Assembly: GCA_942491535.1 (NCBI GenBank)
Contig: CALOBV010000006.1
Location: 310,001 to 374,000 of the forward strand
Reading direction: 5' to 3'
DNA length: 64,000 nt
Source: JAUVKT01 sp942491535
GTDB taxonomy: Bacteria > Bacteroidota > Bacteroidia > Bacteroidales > VadinHA17
The position numbers were made by a program, and so were the translations under genes. This document shows positions 49,607 to 58,725 of the stretch, piece after piece (the stretch's first letter is position 1; each line of letters starts with the position of its first letter). The notes beneath the pieces were generated by a model, which searched no databases, was not told the DNA's origin, and saw only the letters and a list, made by a program, of their open reading frames with translations.

Positions 49607-51550
49607 TTATACTTTAATACCAATTACCAGGATATCATCAATCTGCTCACCTTCTCCCATCCATTCTTCAAGACTATTATTTAATAATTCCTTCTGCTTT
49701 TCCATTGGTTCCTTATGGATTTCCAGTAATAAGCTGTTTAAACTTCTTGGTTGTCAGTTTTTTATCACGTGGACCTCCAAACTGATCGGGATAGCCGTCT
49801 GAATAGATATAAAGGCAATCTCCCTTTTCAGATCAATCTCTTCCCTGGTAAAGGACTGTGGCACCTGCCCCTGGTAGGCACCGATAGGGAACTTGTCGGC
49901 TTTAAACTGAATAAGTTCATTATCGCGTATAAGAATAAGTGGGTTATTTGCTCCGGAAAACTGCAGGTTCTTAAGGTCATTATCGAATACACATAGAGCC
50001 AGGTCCATCCCGTCCATCACCTTTGATTCATGGGTGCTTTCACTGCTCAGGGTTTCAACAACGCCCTGGTTGAGATTATTAAGTAAATCGTCTGAAGTTC
50101 TTGATTTCTTAACATTTACAGAATAATTCAACTGGTTATAACCTACTATAGACATAAAAGCTCCCGGAACGCCGTGGCCTGTGCAGTCGACAGCAGAAAT
50201 CATTATCTGCTCTTTTGTTTTACAGAACCAGTAGAAGTCACCACTTACAATATCCTTTGGCCGATATAGAATAAAATTGTTTTTCAGGCAGCTATTTATG
50301 TACTCGTTAGACGGCAGGATAGCTGTTTGTATCCTCCTGGCGTAATAAATGCTATCCATTATATGTCTCTTCTGCTCTTCTATTTTAGCCGTCCTGTCCT
50401 TTACCATCTGCTCAAGTTCATTATAATACTTCTCGAGTTCATCGATCATCATATTGAACTTCTGCGAGAGCCTGGTAATCTCATTATTGCCTTCTACATC
50501 TGCTCTTTCACTCAGATGCCCTCCGGTAATCCTGTCTACATTTTCAACCAGTTTTTTAATGGGCGAAGTAATAACTCTTGTCTTACGATATATCAGGGCC
50601 GTTACAACAATAATAGTTAGTGCAAACAATAAGATAAACTTCATTAACTCACGTTTCAGCAGGAGCTTCTCTGAAGTTCTGTCGGAAACTATCCTAATAA
50701 CCGATCCCTTATATAGTTGTGAATTGATCCGTGGCATATATAGGTACTGGTAATGATACCACTGATTTCCTGATTTTTCTGCAATCGCAACAGTATCCTT
50801 ATTGCTGAATGTCTTAGCCAGCAGATCGGCCTGATCGTATAATAAAGCCTTATTGTTAAGGCTGAAGATAGTATCAGCCATAAAAAATATTTCAAGGTCA
50901 ACTATCCCGATATTATCGGAAATAATATCTGATTTGATCCTTTCAATATTATTCAGAACGTCGTTAGCATCGTCAGAATAGGCACCTATCTCAACGATAT
51001 AATTTTTATCGTTGGTCGCCTGGTAAGTATATTTTCTTGGTTTTTTTGTTGATGCTTCAATTGCAAACCTGGTATTCACAAACTTACCTGTATCGAAAAC
51101 ATGCTTAAGATGGTTCTTATGTTCTTCCCCTATTCTAAAGAGGTTAAACCCCAGATCGGGCTCATATGTTGTATTTACTATTAAACCAAGTGTATCAATG
51201 ATATAAATAGCTTCTATCTCCGAATCCAGTCTGACCTCCCTGCTAATTTTCCGCAGATCTACATCTTCAATATTTCTTGTATTGCGAAAATAGTTATTAA
51301 CCAGCCTGGCAGAGATACCCTCCATTCTTGCAGACATGCTTTTTTCGATAATTGACACAGCCAGTTCCTGAAGCTCAAGCACCTCTGTTATTTCATTTGA
51401 TATTATCCTGTTTTTCTCATTATTTGATTTCTGTATCAGTGCCTTGGTATTGGTAAAGTTGATAAAGGCCATAACCATCAGTGCAATCAATGTTGGTATA
51501 ATAACATTGAGGATTAACTGGCTGAATATAGTTTTTTGCTTGTCCTGCAT
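49607..51550 (-). CDS. HAMP-SpoIIE membrane serine phosphatase, frameshifted near its C-terminus
   Basis: A sensor phosphatase of about 647 residues if repaired. First transmembrane helix about 12-31 (LILNVIIPTLIALMVMAF), extracytoplasmic sensor about 32-300, second helix about 300-322, HAMP about 325-375 (ITSPIKKLVENVDRITGGHL), a coiled coil, then SpoIIE/PP2C from about 400 (IMISAVDCTGHGVPGAFMSIVGYNQLN, GMDLALCVFD). The plain frame stops at 49754 with a nonsense tail. Adding one base in the AAA run at 49811 restores YIYSDGYPDQFGG, and removing one near 49726-49733 restores LEIHKEPMEKQKELL to a stop at 49607. Such proteins normally dephosphorylate anti-sigma antagonists; none is seen nearby. 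Confidence 0.85.
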
Positions 51551-51551
51551 T

Positions 51552-54500
51552 CTAATTTAAATTTTTCTCTAAATAGTTAATTATACTGCTTGCTGAGGCG
51601 GGCCGGTCAAAGACTGCATCGGCAACAAATTTTATATCCAGAATGTAAGCTTCTTTTGTTTTTAACTGTTCTGCCTTCTCTTCAGCAAGTTTATGGTTTG
51701 CCTCTTTCCAATTTATAAGGGGCTCTGTATCTTTTTCTCCAATGGGCCAGATAATATATCGCTCTCCGAGATTATTTTTGTTTTCATCTGCTCCCAGCAA
51801 TTGCATATTCATCGACAAATCAATTGACTGCTCCATCGATATTTTTTCAAACTGCTCATTCAGAAATTGGATCTTATTAAAAATTTCTCCTTCAGCGCCT
51901 ATTTTGCCATCAAACAATGCCTTAAGATGATCCTGATATTTCTCGGGCACCCTGTGGGCACAGTAGGAATATACATCCTCAAATTTTGTTTGAAGGTACC
52001 TGAGTGCCTCCTCCCTTAATATCCTGTTAGGGCTAAACAGGAGTGCAATTACAAAGTCAGGATCTTCAATATTACTAATATTATAGAGGCTCTTTAATGC
52101 ACATGATTTAGTCCAGACACCAATCCTGTTATAATCGGTATTAATTAAATCAACTACCAGATCCTGGTAATCAGGAATCTCGCCAGGATAAAACTGGAAG
52201 AGGCTTTTCAGTTTATCCTCCTCGCTTATAACATCGAGCAATGCGGTTAGCCTTGGTTTTATTGCATCGTCAACAATAATATCTATCATTTCAAGAGCAA
52301 GGTTAACACTCTCTAATGTGCCACTCTCCAGGTTTGACCTGATCTTATCAAACGATTTCTTATCGTATATTATAGAAAGAAGTCCAAAGAGAAAGTCGTT
52401 CCACCAAACTGTTTCCTGACTAATGCTTTCAAGCAAGGTAGTATCATCTGCTTTTTTTATTGCCACCGTTGCAGCAATATTCCACGTAAGAAAGCGTATA
52501 ACTTCCTGAATCTCCTGTATTATTTTATCTTTCTCTTCATCATCCGGATCGAAGTTACACTTCATCAATCCATTAAGTGCTTCTTTTCTGAGATCCCTGT
52601 GTACTGACCATAATCTGGGGAAAAGAAACTGGCATGCTTCCACATTTTCAGACTCGCCAAAGAGCCTTATTATAAGTGTCCTTACATATGTGTTGCCGGA
52701 GGATCTGAAGAAATGGGTATTGAGGGCTCCAAAAGCATCCTGCCCGAATGATTTAAGGGTATAATAAGCATCCTTTGATAATTGAGGGAGGTTCAGACTA
52801 TCGCATACATCGGGCAACAGTTCTGTAACCTTATGTCTGCCCACAATAAAAATTGCTTCCCTCCTGATATCAAAATCCTTATCTCTTAATAGTTTAAGGA
52901 GATCTGTGAGTACCAGCTCTTCACCAGATGCATATATTGAACTTACATAGGCCTTCCTGTCTTTGACACTCTCTATTTCCAGTCCTGAATTCTTGATCTC
53001 CGGAGCCATTGTCCGATAATTCGCATCCAACAATTTGAAAAGGACCTTTACACTATTATTCTTCTCATTACCAAAATCTATTTTTGATAATTTTTCAAAT
53101 AAGGGTAAAAGATCGGTGCTTGGATTTGATTCTGCATAACTCAATACAGACTCCAGGATAAGATTGTTATTCTTGATATTATCCAATATCTCATCAGCAC
53201 ATATATACTTGAAATAATTATTTGAGATATCAATGGCTGAACCCGAAATTGTATCAGTAAGACCAGGAGATAATTCTGGTTTTTCTTCGGCATCCTCAAT
53301 ATCTATAGATTTTCTGACCGACTTACGATACTCATTATAAAGTCTCAGTGCACTTAATATCCACAGACCAATAAGAGCTGCAAGAACCCATGAAAAATGA
53401 ATAAGCCTGATAAATGTGAGCGCCCCCAATCCTGTAAGTAATAAACCTGAAGTGAGTGCAGCAATCTCATTTACTGTTCCGTCGATGGCTGACTGTACAT
53501 TATACCTTACTTTCTCTGCGAGAGTCTGGTAAAGTACCTTAAAAGCAGGTGTCTCAAGAGAATCTTTCATTGCTTTTGAAAACAGGCGTGCCAGCGCCAG
53601 AATCAGGAAAAATATCATAAATCCTGCTGTCTCAGGCAGGTAGCCCATCGTAGAGCCTATTATTATCGCAATTACGACAAAGATTCCAATTAATACGGGC
53701 CCAATAGCCAGGGTAACCTTCAATCCATAATTCTTTATCAGGTAAGAAAAAATAAAGGTTTTTATAAGCAGGGTAAACACCATCATACTACCCTCGAATA
53801 GACCAAGAAAAGAAGCCAGGTCGTGTTCGAGAGGATAACGAGCCCTTGTTACTGCCATAAACGAATACTGGATAAAGAATGCCACTACAACAGAAAGGGC
53901 AATAAAGAGTCCCATCGACATTATATATCTATCCTCGCGGAATAGTTTTAGAGATGCCCTGGATCCTTTCTTTGCTTCAGTTTTAACTCTAACCTGCGAA
54001 TATCTTTTCCCAATAGTAATTTGTACCAGTAAGGCTGCAAAAATGCTTATAACGCTGAATAAAAGGATATTGGAAGTTGAAACATTAAGTGACAGAAGTG
54101 CCGGAATTGAGAAGGAGCTAATAATTACACCTATAACGATACCAGTATCGACAAAACCGAATAATCGTCTCCCCTGCCTAAGAGTAAACAACCTGCCGGT
54201 AGTACCATAGAAACTTAGAAGAGCCAGCAGGTTAAGCGGCCCCATCATTATAAAAATGGCAAAGATTACCCAGTCGCTGCTTGCAACTGTTAACAGGAAC
54301 CATAATGATACTGTTACCAGCAGAACAAAAAGAATATTAAAATTAGAAAAGCTGTTAAATTTTAATCGCGACTGCAATAGGGTATAGACATAGGTAAGGC
54401 ATATACCTACAAGGCCGGAAAGGATGTAGGCCCGAGCCATCAGAATCTCATCAAATTTTGCGAGAAAGAGGGAGTGAGCTGTAATATTAAAAACTCCGTA

Positions 54501-54596
54501 GAAAGTTCCCAGAAACACTGATTGGATTAATAAAATACTTATTAATCCCTTCTCTTCTTTTTCAATGCCGAAGAGCTTGGCAATATCATTTCCCAT
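51552..54596 (-). CDS. NTT/MFS-like membrane transporter fused to a HEAT-type helical domain
   Basis: A 1014-residue protein. Residues about 20-430 form about twelve transmembrane helices with features of the nucleotide transporter (ATP/ADP translocase) branch: GRLFTLRQGRRLFGFVDTGIVIG, FSKAMKDSLETPAFKVLYQTL and VRYNVQSAIDGTVNEIAAL. Residues about 440-1014 are soluble and built from HEAT-like helical pairs, for example LRDKDFDIRREAIFIVGRHKVTELL and LFSPNRILREEALRYLQTKF. Homologues with this fusion occur in Bacteroidota, but the substrate is unknown and nucleotide transport should not be assumed. The phosphatase gene starts one base after this gene's TAG. It is the first gene of the probable six-gene operon. 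Confidence 0.85.
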   Translation of the reverse strand: MGNDIAKLFGIEKEEKGLISILLIQSVFLGTFYGVFNITAHSLFLAKFDEILMARAYILSGLVGICLTYVYTLLQSRLKFNSFSNFNILFVLLVTVSLWFLLTVASSDWVIFAIFIMMGPLNLLALLSFYGTTGRLFTLRQGRRLFGFVDTGIVIGVIISSFSIPALLSLNVSTSNILLFSVISIFAALLVQITIGKRYSQVRVKTEAKKGSRASLKLFREDRYIMSMGLFIALSVVVAFFIQYSFMAVTRARYPLEHDLASFLGLFEGSMMVFTLLIKTFIFSYLIKNYGLKVTLAIGPVLIGIFVVIAIIIGSTMGYLPETAGFMIFFLILALARLFSKAMKDSLETPAFKVLYQTLAEKVRYNVQSAIDGTVNEIAALTSGLLLTGLGALTFIRLIHFSWVLAALIGLWILSALRLYNEYRKSVRKSIDIEDAEEKPELSPGLTDTISGSAIDISNNYFKYICADEILDNIKNNNLILESVLSYAESNPSTDLLPLFEKLSKIDFGNEKNNSVKVLFKLLDANYRTMAPEIKNSGLEIESVKDRKAYVSSIYASGEELVLTDLLKLLRDKDFDIRREAIFIVGRHKVTELLPDVCDSLNLPQLSKDAYYTLKSFGQDAFGALNTHFFRSSGNTYVRTLIIRLFGESENVEACQFLFPRLWSVHRDLRKEALNGLMKCNFDPDDEEKDKIIQEIQEVIRFLTWNIAATVAIKKADDTTLLESISQETVWWNDFLFGLLSIIYDKKSFDKIRSNLESGTLESVNLALEMIDIIVDDAIKPRLTALLDVISEEDKLKSLFQFYPGEIPDYQDLVVDLINTDYNRIGVWTKSCALKSLYNISNIEDPDFVIALLFSPNRILREEALRYLQTKFEDVYSYCAHRVPEKYQDHLKALFDGKIGAEGEIFNKIQFLNEQFEKISMEQSIDLSMNMQLLGADENKNNLGERYIIWPIGEKDTEPLINWKEANHKLAEEKAEQLKTKEAYILDIKFVADAVFDRPASASSIINYLEKNLN

Positions 54597-54744
54597 CCCG
54601 GCTAGTTTTAAGTAATCTAATTTAACAATATTTTTTTAATATAGCCCGCTCTGTCCCTCCCAAGTGTTATTTGTCAGAATCAAACAAGGATCTACTATAA
54701 TTCATTATTTTTTGATTTTTGTTTTATTTGAATAACTTTAAAAT

Positions 54745-55545
54745 ATGTTTGGGGCCTCAGAAACTACGGATCCGATAATTAAGAAAAGGAGGGAAGTTGT
54801 TTTTATTATACTCTCCGGATTTTTTTTAGGTACCCTTGCCATCCTTAATATACTGGGCATTTCGAGGCAGATAGACCTTTCATTCCAGATGTTTGGAAAA
54901 AGCATCCCCTTTGTTGTATTCGTTGGGGTTCTCCCCTATCCAATAACCTTCCTGTGCACCGACTTTATCAGTGAGCTCTATGGTAAAAAGAGAGCTACGA
55001 TGGTAGTATGGACCGGCCTGATCCTAAATGTATGGGTTCTTTTCATAATATGGATTGGTGGAATCCTGCCTCCTGTACCCGAGCTGGGTCCTGACGGACT
55101 GCCACACCTTGATGACCCTCAAAGGACATTTTTCATGATCCGGAAACTTACATTCGGAGCCACCATTGGATCTATGATTGCTTACCTTACTGCTCAATTT
55201 GTGGATGTACATGTGTTTCATTACATTAAAAAACTTACAAAGGGTAAAGCAATGTGGCTGAGAAATAATGGAAGCACACTTACAAGCCAGATGGTCGACT
55301 CTATTGCCGTAATTATTATCTCATGGTTTTTTGCACATGAAGCAATTTCCATCAAACCCGGCGAAACAGCCGTCCATGCAATAATTATACTGATATTGTC
55401 TAATTACGTATTTAAGATGGTTAGTGCACTATTAGATACCATACCCTTTATCCTGGGAACCAGGTGGCTTTCCAGATACCTGCAGATTGATCCCATCAGT
55501 GATTATAAGGAGCCGGAGCCCGGAGAAGATAAGATAGTTGAGTAA
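54745..55545 (+). CDS. Queuosine precursor transporter (YhhQ/DUF165 family)
   Basis: A 266-residue inner-membrane protein with about six to seven helices, belonging to the YhhQ (COG1738) family that takes up queuine or preQ precursors for tRNA modification. Family markers include FPITFLCTDFISELYGKKRA-type sequence (here PYPITFLCTDFISELYGKK), GSMIAYLTAQFVDVHVFHYIKKLTKGK, LRNNGSTLTSQMVDSIAV and SNYVFKMVSALLDTIPFIL. Its last 50 bases overlap the 3' end of the convergent aroK gene. It is divergent from the HEAT-transporter operon. No queuosine riboswitch was recognised upstream. Confidence 0.9.
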   Translation: MFGASETTDPIIKKRREVVFIILSGFFLGTLAILNILGISRQIDLSFQMFGKSIPFVVFVGVLPYPITFLCTDFISELYGKKRATMVVWTGLILNVWVLFIIWIGGILPPVPELGPDGLPHLDDPQRTFFMIRKLTFGATIGSMIAYLTAQFVDVHVFHYIKKLTKGKAMWLRNNGSTLTSQMVDSIAVIIISWFFAHEAISIKPGETAVHAIIILILSNYVFKMVSALLDTIPFILGTRWLSRYLQIDPISDYKEPEPGEDKIVE

Positions 55546-56014
55546 TATCAGGATTGAGTCCACCTATAATATGTTTAGCCTTTCTGTACCATTCTTCCCT
55601 CTCTCCAAGGGTCATATTTATATATGATAAAAGCTCTTTGTCGTCTAAATCTGCTATAAGGGGCCTGCTTTCGCGAGATTTTTTCAGCCTGCTCATAAGA
55701 GCTGCCGCTGTCATTTCAATATAAACAGTCTGGCCCGTCTTATTCATATAATCCATATTACCTTCAAAGCAGGGTGTCCCTCCTCCGCATGAAATTATAA
55801 GGTTTGGTATTTTTGAGCTGCTTCTCAGTACCTCCGATTCGATCCTTCTGAAATAATCCTCCCCTTCATCAGAAAATATCTTACTCACCGACCTTCCTTC
55901 AATATCTTCGATGGCAGTATCAAGATCGATATAGGTGGTGCCCAGGCGCTTTGATAATTTCTTACCCAGGGTCGTCTTTCCGGATCCCATAAATCCCAGG
56001 AGATATACTAACAT
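55496..56014 (-). CDS. aroK: Shikimate kinase
   Basis: Phosphorylates shikimate at the 3-hydroxyl in aromatic amino acid synthesis. The 172-residue P-loop kinase has Walker A LLGFMGSGKTTLGKKL (residues 5-20), the shikimate-binding YIDLDTAIED (Asp 32 to 37) and GRSVSKIFSDEGEDYFRRIES. The GGG loop is in ISCGGGTPCFE, and the lid Arg is in SRESRPLIA. The C-terminal ten or so residues (LRAPAPYNH) lie within the 50-base tail-to-tail overlap with the YhhQ gene. It is downstream of parC by 16 bases and probably co-transcribed with the topoisomerase genes. Confidence 0.94.
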   Translation of the reverse strand: MLVYLLGFMGSGKTTLGKKLSKRLGTTYIDLDTAIEDIEGRSVSKIFSDEGEDYFRRIESEVLRSSSKIPNLIISCGGGTPCFEGNMDYMNKTGQTVYIEMTAAALMSRLKKSRESRPLIADLDDKELLSYINMTLGEREEWYRKAKHIIGGLNPDITQLSYLLRAPAPYNH

Positions 56015-56030
56015 TAGCAGCGAATATTAA

Positions 56031-58694
56031 TTATTCTGTAAACAGTGACATCTGTGCAGGATCATCTCCTGTCGATGAATCCTTCTTAGTTTCTGTTTTA
56101 TCAGGTATCACATCATCAGTAATTTCTTCTTCTGTTTTATCAGATTCTTTTTTAATCACCGGTACAATTTCCTTTATGTCGTTTACACTATAGTTTGTAA
56201 GGCGTTTACCCTTTGCTTTATAGCTTTTGATGCCTATAAACTCGGCCACTTCTATAATCTCATTTTCCCTTTCTTTATGTTTTCCTCCAAACATAATCTC
56301 GAACCTCGGATACTCAACCTCGGTCAGGCTAATCAGTTTTGAATCAGTATGTTCATTAATAAAACACTGGAGTTTGTCACTTGGCTCAAGGGTAAATCTT
56401 TTTACATAGTAGAATTTCTGTTCTGCATCCCAATAGATTGCAGAATATACAACATCCTCTCTTAGTTTCTCAATAAGAAGGATATTGTCCTCAAAATGAT
56501 TGGAAAGATCAAAATTGGTTATTCTGAACCAGCCATTCTCTGTAATTACAAGTATTTTATCATCGGCACTGAACTCTCCAAGGAAAGCACCCCGGCTATC
56601 TGCATTCAGTCTGTTAACAGTATCATCAAACCAGATTTTACGTCCTCCCAGTGTTGAAACACCTTTTTCTTTCAGAGTTATCTTATGGACTGAATGTTTC
56701 GTTAAAATATTACCGATAGAAGTCTTTCCCTTAATAGCAAGTTCTCCAAAATCGAACTCGAATACGAGCTTCTTTAATCGTGCTTTTGGCTTAAGATAGA
56801 TCTTTATCGTTTCTGCTTCACCGTTCTGATTGGCACTGAAATATAGTATCCTTGAATTATCCTTTCCCTTTGCCAAAGTATAATCTTTATCACGGGTTAC
56901 ACCTGTAATAGCACACCTTTTTACCATCACATTACCCATCTTCCCATCTCTGTATGCCAGGTTATAAATTGTACGCGAATCATTCTTCAGGTATACATTA
57001 ACATATATGATATCTTTCCCAACGAATAGTTTATCAGCAACCTTTGTTATCCTGTAGGTTCCGTCTCTCAGGATAACAATTATATCATCTATATCTGAGC
57101 ATTCGCATACAAACTCATCCTTCTTTAGTGAAGTCCCCAGGAATCCTTCCAGCCTGTCAACATATAATTTGGCATTAGTTGCAACAACCTTGGTGGCTTC
57201 AATATTATCGAAGCTCCTAATCTCTGTCTTCCGCTCATGCCCTTTTGCATATTTTTTCTTAATCTGGCGGTAATAATTTATACTGAAGGCCACTATATTA
57301 TCAAGATGATTTTTTACCTCTTCCAGCTCACCCTCAATGCCCTTAATATTCTCATCGGCTTTCTTTACATCGTATCTTGATATTCTCTTAATCTTAATAT
57401 CAGTAAGCTTAATAATATCCTCACGGGTAACTTCACGTCTCAGCAGCTTCCTGAAAGGATTTAAACCAACATCAATAGCCTTAATAACAGCCTCCCATGT
57501 CTCGCTCTCCTCAATATCCCTGTAAATTCTTTCCTCAATAAATATTTTTTCGAGTGATGACATATGCCATTCCTCATCCAGTTCATCCTTTCTTATTTCC
57601 AGTTCCATCCTGAGCAGATCGACTGTTTTATCGGCCGTTCTGCGCAGCATTTCTTTTACTCCCAGAAATTCAGGTCGGTTTTCTGAAATAATGCATGAAT
57701 TTGGAGAAATAGAAACTTCGCAATCTGTAAAAGCATAGAGGGCATCAATGGTTTTATCGGGTGATACTCCCGACGAAAGATGTATCATAATCTCTACCTC
57801 ACCCGCGGTATTATCGTCTATCTTTTTGATCTTTATTTTACCCCGGTCGCTGGCCTTTATTATTGATTCGATAAGTGATGTTGTAGTCTTACCAAAAGGT
57901 ATTTCCCTGACGGCCAGTGTTTTCTTATCAAATCTCTCTATCCTGGCCCTGACTTTCACATTACCACCCCTCAATCCGTCTGAATACCTTGAAACATCAA
58001 TCATTCCACCTGTAGGAAAATCGGGGAACAGTTCAAAGTCATTTCCTTCAAGATAGAGGATTGAGGCATCTATTAATTCAATAAAATTATGTGGTAATAT
58101 CTTTGATGCCAGTCCTACCGCAATACCTTCAACCCCCTGGGCCAGGAGAAGAGGAAATTTTACAGGCAGTGTAACAGGCTCTTTATTCCTGCCATCATAG
58201 GATTGTTTCCATTCAGTGGTTTTGGGATTAAAAACTACATCCAGTGCAAATTTAGAAAGTCGTGCTTCAATATATCTTGGGGCCGCAGATCCATCTCCTG
58301 TAAGAACATTACCCCAGTTACCCTGGGTCTCTACCAGCAGATCTTTCTGTCCCAGTTGCACCAGGGCATCACCGATAGAAGCGTCGCCATGAGGATGAAA
58401 CTGCATGGTATGACCAATAATATTTGCGACCTTATTAAACCTGCCATCGTCCATTCGTTTCATTGAATGGAGAATCCTTCTCTGAACAGGTTTCAAACCA
58501 TCATAAACATGCGGAACGGCCCTTTCCAGGATTACATAGGAAGCATAATCAAGAAACCAATCCTGGTACATTCCCGAAAGGGCAGTTACATTCTGTAGCT
58601 GAATAGGTAATTTCTTATCCTCTCCGTTTCCGTTACCGTTACCGTTTCCGTTACCGTTTCCGTTCTCTCTCTTCTCCTCTATATTATCGCTCAT
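56031..58694 (-). CDS. parC: DNA topoisomerase IV subunit A
   Basis: Cleavage-religation subunit of a type IIA topoisomerase that decatenates sister chromosomes. The 887-residue protein has the winged-helix and tower core with YASYVILERAVPHVYDGLKPVQRRIL and the catalytic tyrosine in GSAAPRYIEARLSKFA (about residue 138). A C-terminal propeller-like domain and an acidic Lys/Glu/Thr-rich tail (VPVIKKESDKTEEEITDDV) follow. The C-terminal region lacks an obvious GyrA box and the gene is paired with a parE-type subunit, supporting ParC over GyrA. The N-terminus carries an NG dipeptide repeat encoded by tandem hexamers. Confidence 0.9.
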   Translation of the reverse strand: MSDNIEEKRENGNGNGNGNGNGNGEDKKLPIQLQNVTALSGMYQDWFLDYASYVILERAVPHVYDGLKPVQRRILHSMKRMDDGRFNKVANIIGHTMQFHPHGDASIGDALVQLGQKDLLVETQGNWGNVLTGDGSAAPRYIEARLSKFALDVVFNPKTTEWKQSYDGRNKEPVTLPVKFPLLLAQGVEGIAVGLASKILPHNFIELIDASILYLEGNDFELFPDFPTGGMIDVSRYSDGLRGGNVKVRARIERFDKKTLAVREIPFGKTTTSLIESIIKASDRGKIKIKKIDDNTAGEVEIMIHLSSGVSPDKTIDALYAFTDCEVSISPNSCIISENRPEFLGVKEMLRRTADKTVDLLRMELEIRKDELDEEWHMSSLEKIFIEERIYRDIEESETWEAVIKAIDVGLNPFRKLLRREVTREDIIKLTDIKIKRISRYDVKKADENIKGIEGELEEVKNHLDNIVAFSINYYRQIKKKYAKGHERKTEIRSFDNIEATKVVATNAKLYVDRLEGFLGTSLKKDEFVCECSDIDDIIVILRDGTYRITKVADKLFVGKDIIYVNVYLKNDSRTIYNLAYRDGKMGNVMVKRCAITGVTRDKDYTLAKGKDNSRILYFSANQNGEAETIKIYLKPKARLKKLVFEFDFGELAIKGKTSIGNILTKHSVHKITLKEKGVSTLGGRKIWFDDTVNRLNADSRGAFLGEFSADDKILVITENGWFRITNFDLSNHFEDNILLIEKLREDVVYSAIYWDAEQKFYYVKRFTLEPSDKLQCFINEHTDSKLISLTEVEYPRFEIMFGGKHKERENEIIEVAEFIGIKSYKAKGKRLTNYSVNDIKEIVPVIKKESDKTEEEITDDVIPDKTETKKDSSTGDDPAQMSLFTE
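58624..58664 (-). repeat. Tandem hexamer repeat encoding (Asn-Gly)n at the ParC N-terminus
   Basis: About seven copies of CCGTTT or CCGTTA on the plus strand (read as AAYGGW-type codons on the minus strand) encode alternating Asn and Gly from about residue 11 to 24. Hexamer gain or loss would keep the frame, so length variation between strains would be tolerated. Confidence 0.8.
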
Positions 58695-58725
58695 TCTCTA
58701 TTACTGGTTTCAATATTAAGTCAGA

